In this document: one piece after another, positions 26,737 through 35,903 of the stretch
Numbering within the stretch: the stretch's first letter is position 1
Layout of the letters: every line of letters starts with the position of its first letter
Assembly (NCBI RefSeq): GCF_004117875.1
Contig: NZ_RAHW01000004.1
Span: 186,001-250,000, forward strand
Reading direction: 5' to 3'
DNA from: Geomonas oryzae
GTDB taxonomy: Bacteria > Desulfobacterota > Desulfuromonadia > Geobacterales > Geobacteraceae
Length of the DNA: 64,000 nt
Translations under genes and position numbers: made by a program
The notes under the pieces: model-generated
What the model saw: the letters and a program-made list of their open reading frames with translations, nothing else
The model's database searches: none
What the model was told of the DNA's origin: nothing

Positions 26737-28266
26737 TTACTCGGCCTTCTCCTCGATCCTCGGGAAGAGTGCTTCTGCCTTGGCGATGGCGGTGCCGGGT
26801 TTGAGTCCGCCCCAGGCAAGCCCTTCGGCGCTCGCCTCGTCCGACCCGACGAGGCACGAAAGCCCCTTCTGCGCCGTCTTCGGCATGAAGGCGGAGAGAA
26901 GCGTGTACACGATCCTCTGGCTCTCGAGCATGTAGTACATGACCGTGGAGAGACGCTCGCGCTTTTCCGGGTCCTTCGCGAGGGTCCACGGGGCGGTCTC
27001 GTCGATGTACTTGTTGCCGGCGGAGATCACTTCCCAGATCGCCTGCAGCGCGCGGCTGAAGGCGAGCTCGTCGATGAAGCCGTCCACCTGCTCGATCATC
27101 GCCACGGTCTTCTCGCGGTACGCCTTGTCCAGCTCGCTCTCCTCGCCCGGTGTCTGCAGGACGCCGCCGAAGTACTTGCCGAGCATCGCGGTGGAGCGGT
27201 TCAAGAGGTTCCCGAGGTCGTTGGCGAGGTCGGAGTTGATGCGGTGGATGAGCGCCTGGTGCGAGAAGTCGCCGTCGAGACCGAAGGGGACCTCGCGCAA
27301 AAGGAAGTAGCGCACCGCGTCCACGCCGTACTTGTCGACCAGCATGTTCGGCTCGACAACGTTCTGCAGGCTCTTGCTCATCTTCTGACCTTCGACGGTC
27401 CACCAGCCGTGGGCGAAGACCTTCTTCGGGATCGGGAGCCCGGCGGCCATCAGGAAGGTGGGCCAGTAGACGGTGTGGAACCTAAGGATGTCCTTGCCGA
27501 TCAGGTGCACGTCGCAGGGCCAGTACTTCTCGAAGTCGCCCCCTTCCTGGGGGTAGCCGAGCGCGGTGATGTAGTTGGTGAGCGCGTCGAACCAGACGTA
27601 GACGACGTGCTTGTCGTTACCCGGGACCGGGATGCCCCAGCTGAAGGTGGTCCTGGAAACGGAGAGGTCGCGGAGCCCTTCCTTCACGAAGGAGATGATC
27701 TCGTTCCTGCGGCTCTTGGGCTGGATGAAGTCCGGGTTCGCCTCTATGTGGGCGAGCAGCTGGTCCTGGTACTTGCTCATCCTGAAGAAGTAGGACTCCT
27801 CCTTCAGCTTCTCGGTGGGACGGTTGCAGTCCGGGCACTTGTAGTCGATGAGCTGGGTCTCGGTCCAGAAGGTCTCGCACGGTGTGCAGTACCAGTCCTC
27901 GTACTCGCCCAGGTAGATGTCGCCTTTCTCCATGACCCGTTCGAAGAGGACGGACACCCCCTTCTTGTGACGCTCCTGGGTGGTGCGGATGAAGTCGGTG
28001 TTGGAGATCTCCAGCTTCTCCCAAAGCGACTGGAAGCGCTTCATGACGCGGTCGGCGAGCTCGAGCGGCGTCTCGCCCGCGGCGTTGGCGGCCTTTTCGA
28101 CCTTCTGGCCGTGCTCGTCGGTGCCGGTCAGAAAGAAGACGTCAAACCCCTTGAGCCGCTTGTAGCGCGCCAGCACGTCCGCGGCCAAGGTGGTGTAAGC
28201 GTGCCCTATGTGCGGGACGTCATTTACGTAGTAGATGGGGGTGGTGACGTAAAAAGCCGGTTTCAT
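26737..28266 (-). CDS. metG: Methionyl-tRNA synthetase
   Basis: Charges tRNA-Met. It is 509 residues, a short class I form without the C-terminal tRNA-binding dimer domain found in the 650-residue enzymes. Motifs: TTPIYYVNDVPHIGHAYTT with the HIGH box, the zinc knuckle CTPC...CPDC (residues about 127-148), WFDALTNYI and the KMSKS loop in GQKMSKSLQN. The ATG overlaps the stop of the ricT-like gene as ATGA, so the two are translationally coupled. Operon order on this strand is tmk, holB, ricT, metG. Confidence 0.97.
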   Translation of the reverse strand: MKPAFYVTTPIYYVNDVPHIGHAYTTLAADVLARYKRLKGFDVFFLTGTDEHGQKVEKAANAAGETPLELADRVMKRFQSLWEKLEISNTDFIRTTQERHKKGVSVLFERVMEKGDIYLGEYEDWYCTPCETFWTETQLIDYKCPDCNRPTEKLKEESYFFRMSKYQDQLLAHIEANPDFIQPKSRRNEIISFVKEGLRDLSVSRTTFSWGIPVPGNDKHVVYVWFDALTNYITALGYPQEGGDFEKYWPCDVHLIGKDILRFHTVYWPTFLMAAGLPIPKKVFAHGWWTVEGQKMSKSLQNVVEPNMLVDKYGVDAVRYFLLREVPFGLDGDFSHQALIHRINSDLANDLGNLLNRSTAMLGKYFGGVLQTPGEESELDKAYREKTVAMIEQVDGFIDELAFSRALQAIWEVISAGNKYIDETAPWTLAKDPEKRERLSTVMYYMLESQRIVYTLLSAFMPKTAQKGLSCLVGSDEASAEGLAWGGLKPGTAIAKAEALFPRIEEKAE

Positions 28267-29201
28267 TGTGGTTTCTCCTTTTTTCTTTCCTTGACGTCGA
28301 CGGGCCGGTTGCGGCGCTGTTTGCCGGGACCCTGGGACTTGCCCTTGTCGCCCCCCTGCTGCTCACCTTTTTGCTGCGGCGGTTTCTTAACCCGGTCGCT
28401 CACGTTCTCCGGGCTGATCTCCTCCCCCTTCAGGGTGACCAGCGAGTCGTCCGTCGTCTTCAGCGTCACCGTCTGGTCCAGTACGTTGACCTTCACCACC
28501 TCGCCGTCGACGCAGCCGCACTGCACGCGCTTGCCGCATTTCGGGAGCCCCTTTCTCAGATTGCAGTAGGTCTCGAATTCGTAGGAGAGGCAGCACAAGA
28601 GCCTGCCGCACTGCCCCGAGATCTTGCTCGGGTTGAGGGCGAGGTTCTGTTCCTTGGCCATCTTCACCGATACCGGCTCGAATTCCCTTAAGTACGAGGA
28701 GCAGCAGAGCTCGCGGCCGCAGATGCCGATGCCGCCGACCATCTTCGACTCGTCCCTGACGCCGATCTGGCGCATCTCGATCCTCGTGTGGAAGGCGTGG
28801 GCCAGGTCCTTCACGAGTTCACGGAAGTCGACGCGGCCGTCGGCGGTGAAGTAGAAGATCGCCTTGGAGCCGTCGAAGAGGTACTCGACGCGGACGAGCT
28901 TCATGTCCATGCCGCGTTCCTTGATGCGGGAGAGGCAGAACTTGTGCGCCTCCTTCTCCTTCGCCGTGTTGGCGGCGAGGGTCGCGAGGTCGGCTAAATC
29001 GGCCAGGCGCTGTATCGGCTTGAGCCCTTCGGGGACGAGCGAGTCCTCCACCTCGATGGGGCCGGCGACGACCTGGCCTATGCTTTTACCCCGTTCGGTC
29101 TCCACGATGACGCGGTCCCCCGGCTTGACGGCGGTCTTGCCGGAGCTGAAGTCGTAGAGCTTCCCAGCGGTGGTGAATTGAATCCTTACGATCTGTGCCA
29201 A
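28263..29201 (-). CDS. ricT: PSP1/RicT-like regulatory protein
   Basis: A 312-residue PSP1-domain protein related to B. subtilis YaaT/RicT, which forms an FeS-containing complex controlling RNA processing and phosphorelay. The PSP1 core has many cysteines: MVGGIGICGRELCCSSYLREF, CGRLLCCLSYE, and CGKRVQCGC. The C-terminal 45 residues are basic low-complexity (KKPPQQKGEQQGG...), probably disordered. The TTG at 29201 is chosen because GGAGG lies just before it; another TTG four codons upstream would swallow that ribosome site. Gene order holB-ricT-metG is widely conserved. RicA and RicF partners are not visible here, so the function in this organism is uncertain. Confidence 0.9.
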   Translation of the reverse strand: MAQIVRIQFTTAGKLYDFSSGKTAVKPGDRVIVETERGKSIGQVVAGPIEVEDSLVPEGLKPIQRLADLADLATLAANTAKEKEAHKFCLSRIKERGMDMKLVRVEYLFDGSKAIFYFTADGRVDFRELVKDLAHAFHTRIEMRQIGVRDESKMVGGIGICGRELCCSSYLREFEPVSVKMAKEQNLALNPSKISGQCGRLLCCLSYEFETYCNLRKGLPKCGKRVQCGCVDGEVVKVNVLDQTVTLKTTDDSLVTLKGEEISPENVSDRVKKPPQQKGEQQGGDKGKSQGPGKQRRNRPVDVKERKKEKPQ

Positions 29202-29274
29202 AAATGCCTCCAAAGAGAAAAACAGGTCTTGATGAACCTGTGGTTCGTGTGGGTGCTGCGTTAAGCCTTTTGTT

Positions 29275-30237
29275 TTACCGCTCCGCGAGGCGCATGAAGA
29301 AGACCTCCAGGGCGAGCCTCGCGTTCACGTTGCGAACGAGCATACGGCGCGTGGCGACCAACTGCTCGATCAGGTCGATGATGCGCTGCTGCGGGGAGCG
29401 CTCCGCCTCACGGGCCACCAGGTGCGCGAGGTCCGAGTTGGCGAGCGCCTCCGGGGTGGAGTTGTAGATGAGCACGTCCCGCAGGAAGGAAAGGAGCAAC
29501 TCCAGAAACCCGGGCAGCCCTTCCTTGTCGGCGGCGAATTCTTCGGCCGCGGTAAGGAGCGCGTTCACGTCCTTGAGGTTCAGCGCGAGCACCCGCTCCA
29601 GGAAGTTCACCCGTCCCTCGAGCACGCCGTCGGTAGCGATCTCCACCGCACGCTTTAAACTGCCGCCGGAAAGGGAGGCCGCGACGCGGGCGGCCTCGGC
29701 CGGGAACTGCTCGCGCAAAAGCCGCGCCTCGACCATCTCGGCCGGCAGCGGTTGGAAGTCGAGCGTCTGGCAGCGGGAGAGTATGGTCTGCAGGACCGCG
29801 GAGCGCTCGGCGGTGACGAGGATCATCAGCGCGTTGCCCGGCGGCTCCTCCAAGGTCTTCAAGAGGGCGTTCCCCGAAGAGAGGTTCAGCTTCTCGGCCC
29901 CGTCGATGATGCACGCCTTCTTGGGCGCCTCGAAGGGGCGGTAGGCGAGCTCCTTTTGCAGCTCACGGACCTGGTCGATCTTTATGAAGGCGCCGTCCGG
30001 CTCCAGGATATGGAGGTCCGGGTGCTGGCCGTTCGCGATCTTCCTGCAGGAGGGGCAGACGCCGCAGGCGTCCTCCTTGCCGCAGAAGACGGCCTGCACC
30101 ATGGCAAGGGCCGTCTTTTTCTTGCCGCACCCCTCGATGCCGGAGAAGAGGTAGGCGTGCGCCACCCGCTCAAGAGCTATGGAGCGCTTCAAGACCGAGA
30201 TGGCCCGGTCCTGCCCTATGATCTCGGAAAAAGGCAT
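29275..30237 (-). CDS. holB: DNA polymerase III delta' subunit
   Basis: Clamp-loader subunit that helps place the beta clamp on DNA. It is 320 residues: N-terminal AAA+ fold with MPFSEIIGQDRA, a P-loop-like GIEGCGKKK, the four-Cys zinc module CGKEDACGVCPSCRK, IDQVRELQ, and the ILSRCQTL motif carrying the arginine finger of clamp-loader subunits. It starts 3 bases after the tmk stop, so the two genes are co-transcribed. Confidence 0.94.
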   Translation of the reverse strand: MPFSEIIGQDRAISVLKRSIALERVAHAYLFSGIEGCGKKKTALAMVQAVFCGKEDACGVCPSCRKIANGQHPDLHILEPDGAFIKIDQVRELQKELAYRPFEAPKKACIIDGAEKLNLSSGNALLKTLEEPPGNALMILVTAERSAVLQTILSRCQTLDFQPLPAEMVEARLLREQFPAEAARVAASLSGGSLKRAVEIATDGVLEGRVNFLERVLALNLKDVNALLTAAEEFAADKEGLPGFLELLLSFLRDVLIYNSTPEALANSDLAHLVAREAERSPQQRIIDLIEQLVATRRMLVRNVNARLALEVFFMRLAER

Positions 30238-30240
30238 CGG

Positions 30241-30903
30241 CTACGCCCCGAGCGCCGCTTGGGCTGCCGCGGGAAGGCGCTTGGCCAGCGCGGAGAGCAT
30301 CAGTTTCTCGGTGGCGGCCACGTCGCCGGAGCCGTCCACGATGACGAACCGCTCGGGCTGTGCCTTGGCGAGGGCGAGGTATCCCGCACGCACCCGCTCG
30401 TGGAAGCGCACCGATTCCAGCTCGAAACGTTCCTCGCGCGCGCCGGAGGTGGCCTCGATGCGGGAGAGTGCGCGGGCAAGCCCGATCTCCACCGGGCAGT
30501 CGATGAGCACGGTGAGCGCCGGCTGCACGCCGGAAGTGGCGAGGGCGTTCAACTGCCCGATCACGGCGAGGTCGAGCTCGCGCCCATGCCCCTGGTAGGC
30601 GAGCGTCGCGTCGGTGAAGCGGTCGCAAAGGACCGTTTCGCCGCGCTCGAGCGCCGGGGCGATCACCTCCTGGACGTGCTGCGCACGTGCGGCGGCGTAA
30701 AGGAGCAGTTCGGCAAGCGGCGTGATGGCGCTGTTCTTCGCGTCGAGCAGGATGGCGCGCATCTGGTCCGCGATCGGACAGCCGCCCGGTTCGCGCGTCG
30801 CAACCACCTTCGCTCCCGCAGCCTGGAGACGCTCCTTCAGGAGCCTCAACTGGGTCGTTTTACCGCACCCTTCAACGCCTTCAAATGTAATGAAAAAACC
30901 CAT
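30241..30903 (-). CDS. tmk: Thymidylate kinase
   Basis: Phosphorylates dTMP to dTDP. It is 220 residues. P-loop FEGVEGCGKTTQ is at residues about 6-17; the TREPGG substrate loop and CDRFTDATLAYQG (DRY-like motif) follow. It is the first gene of the tmk-holB-ricT-metG operon and is divergent from rnc across a 246-base gap. Confidence 0.95.
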   Translation of the reverse strand: MGFFITFEGVEGCGKTTQLRLLKERLQAAGAKVVATREPGGCPIADQMRAILLDAKNSAITPLAELLLYAAARAQHVQEVIAPALERGETVLCDRFTDATLAYQGHGRELDLAVIGQLNALATSGVQPALTVLIDCPVEIGLARALSRIEATSGAREERFELESVRFHERVRAGYLALAKAQPERFVIVDGSGDVAATEKLMLSALAKRLPAAAQAALGA

Positions 30904-31149
30904 GTCGCTGGTCTCATGATCTCTTATAAAATCACTGAATTATATGGGAGGGGTGATCATTATGCAAGATTTAAATGCCCGTTCTGAGCCGGGTTGCACC
31001 GGTTTCAGCTGCCTCTGGCGCGGAGTTGCCGCGACCGTTACCGGCACAGGTTCATTGCCGCGCTGGTCGAGCTCACGCAGAACCTTATTGCCATGCCGAA
31101 GACCTTTGACTATAGTTGCCTCAAATTAAGGAGAAACGCGGGCTTTATC

Positions 31150-31848
31150 ATGAGCGAGATACGGGAAGATAAGATGCAAAGAGTGGAGGAGCGGCTGAAC
31201 TACCGGTTCGCCAAGCGCGAACTTCTGGAAGAGGCGCTCACCCACCGCACCTACGTGAACGAGGCGGGGGGCAAGGACAACCAGCGCCTGGAGTTTTTCG
31301 GCGACGCCGTGCTCGATTTTCTCCTCTCGGACCTGCTGCTCGTGCGTTTTCCGCAAAGCAGGGAAGGGGAGCTCACCAAGATGCGCGCGGCTCTCGTGGA
31401 CGAGGTGAGCCTCGCCCGCATCGCGGGGAGCCTCGAACTCGGCGCGTCGCTGCGCCTTGGCAAGGGGGAGGAGAAGGGGGGCGGGCGTGAGAAGCGCTCG
31501 CTTTTGGCCGATGCCTTCGAGGCCCTTCTCGCTGCGGTCTACCTCGACGGCGGGATCGACGCGGTGCGCGCCGTCGTGCATGCGCTCTTCGAGCCGCTTC
31601 TCTCCTGTCCCGAGATCCTGAGCGGACGCGACGCCAAGACGGAACTTCAGGAGCGCGCCCGGCTTCTTCGCGGCGATCTGCCGCGCTACCAGCTGAAAGA
31701 GGCGAGCGGGCCGGACCACGACCGGCGCTTCAGCGTCGAGGTGTACGTGGGCGAAGAGCTCATGGGGGAAGGGGCGGGGCGCACCAAGAAGGAGGCCGAG
31801 CAGGACGCGGCCCGCGCCGCGATGCTGCTTCTCAAGGGGAAGCCTTGA
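31150..31848 (+). CDS. rnc: Ribonuclease III
   Basis: Double-strand-specific endoribonuclease for rRNA and mRNA processing. It is 232 residues from the chosen ATG. The catalytic signature NQRLEFFGDAVLDFLLSD and the second metal-site helix LLADAFEALLAAVYLDGG are clear, and the C-terminal double-strand RNA-binding domain begins with DAKTELQERARLL and ends AEQDAARAAMLLL. Start choice is uncertain: AAGGAGA lies about 15 bases before 31150, and an internal ATG at 31174 has GGGAAG closer. The radical SAM gene overlaps the stop as TTGA. The rnc and era genes are near each other as in many bacteria. Confidence 0.93.
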   Translation: MSEIREDKMQRVEERLNYRFAKRELLEEALTHRTYVNEAGGKDNQRLEFFGDAVLDFLLSDLLLVRFPQSREGELTKMRAALVDEVSLARIAGSLELGASLRLGKGEEKGGGREKRSLLADAFEALLAAVYLDGGIDAVRAVVHALFEPLLSCPEILSGRDAKTELQERARLLRGDLPRYQLKEASGPDHDRRFSVEVYVGEELMGEGAGRTKKEAEQDAARAAMLLLKGKP

Positions 31849-32897
31849 GGCCGCTTTTCGTCCCCTTCTTCATCCCGCACCTTGGTTGCCCGCACCGCTG
31901 CGTCTTCTGCGACCAGGAGAAGGTGGCGGGGGCGCGGGGCGTCCTTCCGACCGAGGCTGAACTCGTCTCGCGCATCGAGGAGTACCGTGCCGGTGCACCC
32001 GGGCGCAACCTCGAGGTCGCCTTTTACGGCGGGACCTTCACGGCACTCCCCCCGGCCGACCAGGAGGCGCTCCTCGCCCCATTGCAGCCGCTTCTAAGGC
32101 GCGGGGTCGTAGCCTCGGTCCGTCTTTCGACGCGCCCCGACGCGGTGGACGCGGGGACGGCACTGTTTCTGCGCGAAAGAGGCGTCGCGACCGTAGAGCT
32201 CGGCGTCCAGTCCATGGACCCCGAGGTGCTCCTTTTTTCCGGGCGCGGCCACGGCGTCGTCGAAGTGGACCTTGCCGTCGCGGCCCTGAAGGAAGCCGGC
32301 ATCGAGGTCGGGATCCAGCTCATGCCCGGGCTCCCCGGCGACACGCCGGAGCGCTCGCTCGCCACGCTGCGCGCGGCCCTCGCCCTGCGACCCTCGTTTC
32401 TGCGCATCTATCCCACCCTCGTCATCGACGGGACCGAACTCGCCGAGCGTTACCGGCGCGGCGCCTATGCGCCGCTTGCACTCCCGGACGCGGTCTCCCT
32501 CTGCAAGGAGATGCTCATCACCGCCGCACGTGCCGGCATCCCGGTGATCCGCATGGGGCTGCAGCCGACGGCCGAGCTGGAGCGTCCCGGCACGCTCCTC
32601 GCGGGCCCTTACCATCCCGCCTTCGGGCAGCTCGTCGCCTCCGAGATCTGCTTCGACGTCATGTGCGCCCTGCTTGAAGGGGTCCCCCCCGGAAGTGAAG
32701 TTTCCTTCGGCGCGCCGCGCGGCAGGGTTTCCGACCTCGTCGGCCAGAAGAGGGTGAACCTCGCCCGCCTGGCCGGGCACCACGGCATTCAAGCCTCGGT
32801 TCATGAGGACGCCGCACTCGACCCGGAACTCATCTCTCTTAAGTGGCAAGGCGGGGTGCGTCACGCCCGTCGCCCGGACCTACACCCGCAGCACTAG
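31845..32897 (+). CDS. Elp3-like radical SAM protein
   Basis: A 350-residue radical SAM enzyme. The cluster motif CPHRCVFCDQ (CxxxCxxC) is near residue 15; the SAM-binding region follows with FYGGTFTALP, VELGVQSMDPEVLLFSGRGH and GIQLMPGLPGDT. This pattern is that of the Elp3/B12-like radical SAM group, but the acetyltransferase half of true Elp3 is missing. The C-terminal 100 residues include PGTLLAGPYHPAFGQLVASE, typical of this small bacterial family found beside rnc. The TTG start overlaps the rnc stop (TTGA) and AAGGGGAAG is close before it. A tRNA- or RNA-modification role is a guess from the context. Confidence 0.88.
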   Translation: MRPLFVPFFIPHLGCPHRCVFCDQEKVAGARGVLPTEAELVSRIEEYRAGAPGRNLEVAFYGGTFTALPPADQEALLAPLQPLLRRGVVASVRLSTRPDAVDAGTALFLRERGVATVELGVQSMDPEVLLFSGRGHGVVEVDLAVAALKEAGIEVGIQLMPGLPGDTPERSLATLRAALALRPSFLRIYPTLVIDGTELAERYRRGAYAPLALPDAVSLCKEMLITAARAGIPVIRMGLQPTAELERPGTLLAGPYHPAFGQLVASEICFDVMCALLEGVPPGSEVSFGAPRGRVSDLVGQKRVNLARLAGHHGIQASVHEDAALDPELISLKWQGGVRHARRPDLHPQH

Positions 32898-33034
32898 GCA
32901 TTGCGCCGCTTCGGTGTATACTGTGTCGGTGCCCCCGACACCTGCCGGGGCGCAAAGAGAGCTTTCCTTGCTGAACCTTTTCCCGTATGTTGTACCGCTT
33001 TGAATTTTCGCAATAAGAGCCAGGAGGGCTATTC

Positions 33035-33931
33035 ATGTCTGAACAGGTGTTCCGTTCCGGTTTCGTCTCAATTGTGGGGCGCCCGAACGTCGGTAAATCC
33101 ACGCTGTTAAACCGCATCCTTGGTGAGAAGCTCATGATCACCTCGGACAAGCCGCAGACCACCCGCAATCAGATCAAGGGTATCCACAACATACCCGGCG
33201 GGCAGATCGTCTTCCTCGATACCCCGGGCATCCACCGCGCCAAAACGCGACTCAACCAGTTCATGGTGGAGGAGGCGCTCTCCTCGGTGCAGGGCGTCGA
33301 CCTGATCCTCTTCCTGGTCGATGGCGCCTTCGAGCCGGAAAAGGAGGCGGGGATGATCAAGGAGGTGCTCTCCGGCGTGGAGGCTCCCGTGATCCTCGTG
33401 ATGAACAAGATCGACTTGATACCCAAAGGGGAGCTTCTGGAACGGATGGGGATCTACGGCGACACCTACCCGTTCAAGGAGATCATCCCGGTTTCGGCGA
33501 GCACCGGCGACGGCGTGGAGCAACTCGTGCAACTGGTGCACGGACTGCTCCCCGAAGGGCCCTGCTACTTCCCGGACGACATCCTGACCGACGTGCCGGA
33601 GCGCTTCATCGTCGCCGAGATCATCAGGGAGAAGATCTTCAGGCTGACGCGCGACGAGGTCCCGTACTCGGTCGCCGTCGTGGTGGACAGCTTCAAGGAA
33701 CGCGAAAACGGCGTCGTCGCCATCCAGGCAACCATCAACGTGGAGCGCGACTCGCAGAAGGGGATCATCATCGGCCGCAGGGGGGACATGCTCAAGAAGA
33801 TCGGTTCCCAGTCGCGCCAGGAGATCGAGCGCCTGCTCGACGCCAAGGTCTTCCTGGAGCTGTTCGTGCGGGTGAGCGGCGAGTGGAGCGACAACAGCCG
33901 CATGCTGAAGGAATTCGGCTACGAGTTGTGA
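33035..33931 (+). CDS. era: GTPase Era
   Basis: Ras-like GTPase with a KH domain that binds the 3' end of 16S rRNA and assists 30S assembly. It is 298 residues. G1 [12 protein letters not shown], the switch [12 protein letters not shown]3 DTPGIH, G4 NKID and G5 SAST are all present. The KH domain occupies about residues 205-285 with [28 protein letters not shown] is 7 bases before the ATG. Confidence 0.97.
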   Translation: MSEQVFRSGFVSIVGRPNVGKSTLLNRILGEKLMITSDKPQTTRNQIKGIHNIPGGQIVFLDTPGIHRAKTRLNQFMVEEALSSVQGVDLILFLVDGAFEPEKEAGMIKEVLSGVEAPVILVMNKIDLIPKGELLERMGIYGDTYPFKEIIPVSASTGDGVEQLVQLVHGLLPEGPCYFPDDILTDVPERFIVAEIIREKIFRLTRDEVPYSVAVVVDSFKERENGVVAIQATINVERDSQKGIIIGRRGDMLKKIGSQSRQEIERLLDAKVFLELFVRVSGEWSDNSRMLKEFGYEL

Positions 33932-34121
33932 GGAGCGCCGGGGGCGGTTTTTGTTCCTCATGAGTAAAAGCTTGCACACCATTAGATCTTCTGATAATAT
34001 AACGACGTTTTTGAAAACGGTAAAGGCTGCTCCTGTGCTGGTGGTATTTCCCGCATGATTTCTGCGACTTTTTTGTAGATAGCCGTTCTAAAATCTCGCG
34101 TATACATTAACATAGTTTTTT

Positions 34122-34150
34122 TTGACATAAGTCATGTCGGATAGTAAGGT
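34122..34150 (+). promoter_or_regulatory. Sigma-70-like promoter for heptaheme cytochrome
   Basis: A perfect TTGACA, 17-base spacer and weak TAAGGT, 50 bases before the start codon. GACAT-AAGTC-ATGTC, a small palindrome overlapping the -35, could be an operator. Confidence 0.5.
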
Positions 34151-34199
34151 TCTGCCCTATTTTCGCTAACCATACGAAAACACGCAAGGAGACGACACT

Positions 34200-35723
34200 A
34201 TGGCACTTAGAAAGTATGCCGGCTACGCCTGGAACCTGATCAGTCTGGTCGGCATGATCCTGGCCGTCACCGCGACCGGCTTGATCATCGGCTTCCTCTC
34301 TTACGAGGGGATAACCGGCGTCGAGAAGCCTTACCTCGGCCTGATGACCTATTTCCTTTTCCCGGGCATGCTCATCGTGGGTCTGCTTTTGGTCCCGCTC
34401 GGAGCCTACATCGTGCGGGAGAAGAGGCGCAGGCACCCCGAAGAGAAGATCGAGCCCTTCCCGAAGGTCGACTTCAACGACGCGCACAAGCGCCATCTGT
34501 TCATCTTCTTCGTCGTCGCCAGCATCGGTTTCGTCCTCATCGTCTCGGTAGCTTCGCTTAAGGGTTACGAGTTCACCGAGTCGACCACCTTCTGCGGCGA
34601 GCTCTGTCACAAGGTTATGGAGCCGGAGCACGTGGCGTGGGCCAACTCTCCGCACGCCAAGGTCAAATGCGTCGAGTGCCACGTCGGCCCCGGTGCCGCC
34701 TGGTACGTTAAGGCGAAGATCTCCGGCATGAGGCAGCTCTACGCAGTCGCCTTCCACACCTACCCGGAGACCATCCAGACCCCGATCGACAACCTCCGCC
34801 CGGCGCGCGACACCTGCGAGCAGTGCCACTGGCCGGAGAAATTCTACGCCGGGCGCCAGAAGGTGTTCTACCACTATGCGCCGAACGAGGAGAACACCCC
34901 CCGCGAGATCAACATGCTGATAAACATAGGGGGCACACCGAAGAGCCAGCATCACAAGGGGATCCACTGGCACATCGGTCAGGAGGTCCGCTACATCGCG
35001 ACAGACCGTCAGCGCCTGAACATCCCGTACATCGCGGTCAAGGAGAAGGACGGCTCGATCACCGAGTATTTCGACACCGACAAGCCGCTCTCCAAGGCGG
35101 ATGTCGCCAAGGCTGAGAAGCGCGTCATGGACTGCCTCGATTGCCACAACCGTCCGGCACACATCTACCGCGCCCCGGGCGTGGAGATGGACGAGGCCCT
35201 GGCCGCCAAGCGCATCGACATCGGCCTGCCGTACCTGAAGAAGACCGCGGTCGAGATCCTCACCAGGCCGTACAAGAACAAGGAAGAGGCCAAGGCGACC
35301 ATCGCCAAGGAGCTGCCGGAGTACTATGCGAAGAACTACCCGAACGTTTCCAAGGCCAAGGCCAAGGAGATCGCCCACGCGGTCGTCGTCGTGCAGGACA
35401 TCTACAACAGGAACTTCTTCCCGGCCATGAAGGTCAACTGGAACACCTACCCGAACCACATCGGGCACTTCTACAGCCCTGGCTGCTTCCGCTGCCACGA
35501 CGGCAAGCACAAGACGGCAGCCGGCAAGGTGATCTCCAAGGACTGCAACATGTGCCACACCGTCCTCAGCCAGAAACAGGAGAATATCCTGGAGGGGAGC
35601 AAGCACAGCGAGTTCGTGCACCCGGTTGACATCGGCGACGAGCTCTACAAGGCGAACTGCAGCGACTGCCACAGCGCAGGGGGACAGGACGTCCCGGGCG
35701 GCGAGCAACACGCCAAGAAATAA
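34200..35723 (+). CDS. imcH: NapC/NirT-type heptaheme cytochrome (ImcH-like)
   Basis: A 507-residue inner-membrane quinol-oxidising cytochrome. Two hydrophobic helices (about 12-34 and 48-72) and a third near 100-120 anchor it. Seven heme sites follow: one CX3CH (CGELCH) and six CXXCH (CVECH, CEQCH, CLDCH, CFRCH, CNMCH, CSDCH). The size, membrane start, NapC-like TTFCGELCH...EPEHVAWANSPH region and heme count agree with ImcH of Geobacter sulfurreducens, which passes menaquinol electrons to periplasmic cytochromes when respiring high-potential extracellular acceptors. Orthology is inferred from these features; other NapC-family paralogues exist in the group. It is a single-gene transcript with a promoter 50 bases upstream and a strong terminator downstream. 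AAGGAGA precedes the ATG. Confidence 0.8.
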   Translation: MALRKYAGYAWNLISLVGMILAVTATGLIIGFLSYEGITGVEKPYLGLMTYFLFPGMLIVGLLLVPLGAYIVREKRRRHPEEKIEPFPKVDFNDAHKRHLFIFFVVASIGFVLIVSVASLKGYEFTESTTFCGELCHKVMEPEHVAWANSPHAKVKCVECHVGPGAAWYVKAKISGMRQLYAVAFHTYPETIQTPIDNLRPARDTCEQCHWPEKFYAGRQKVFYHYAPNEENTPREINMLINIGGTPKSQHHKGIHWHIGQEVRYIATDRQRLNIPYIAVKEKDGSITEYFDTDKPLSKADVAKAEKRVMDCLDCHNRPAHIYRAPGVEMDEALAAKRIDIGLPYLKKTAVEILTRPYKNKEEAKATIAKELPEYYAKNYPNVSKAKAKEIAHAVVVVQDIYNRNFFPAMKVNWNTYPNHIGHFYSPGCFRCHDGKHKTAAGKVISKDCNMCHTVLSQKQENILEGSKHSEFVHPVDIGDELYKANCSDCHSAGGQDVPGGEQHAKK

Positions 35724-35740
35724 CGGTTAAAGGCTGCACC

Positions 35741-35777
35741 AGAAAGCCCCCGGAGTGATCCGGGGGCTTTCTTTTTA
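35741..35777 (+). terminator. Strong intrinsic terminator
   Basis: AGAAAGCCCCCGG pairs perfectly with CCGGGGGCTTTCT around AGTGAT, followed by TTTT. It ends the heptaheme cytochrome transcript. Confidence 0.92.
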
Positions 35778-35839
35778 CCGCTTGTCCGTGTATGGCCCCA
35801 AAGGGGCGGTTCGATTCAAGTTTTTCCAGATTAACGATC

Positions 35840-35868
35840 TTGTATCTTTGTCTTAACGGTGCTATACC
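35840..35868 (+). promoter_or_regulatory. Sigma-70-like promoter for HTH-EIIA gene
   Basis: TTGTAT, 17-base spacer, TATACC, 35 bases before the start codon at 35904. Confidence 0.45.
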
Positions 35869-35903
35869 TTACCCTGTTTTCAGGACCTTTGGGGGAGCAA
35901 CCG

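Noticed and set aside
26713-28569. Long open frame antisense to metG and ricT
   Set aside because: Composition is that of a shadow frame, and both opposite-strand genes have complete catalytic motifs and coupled starts.
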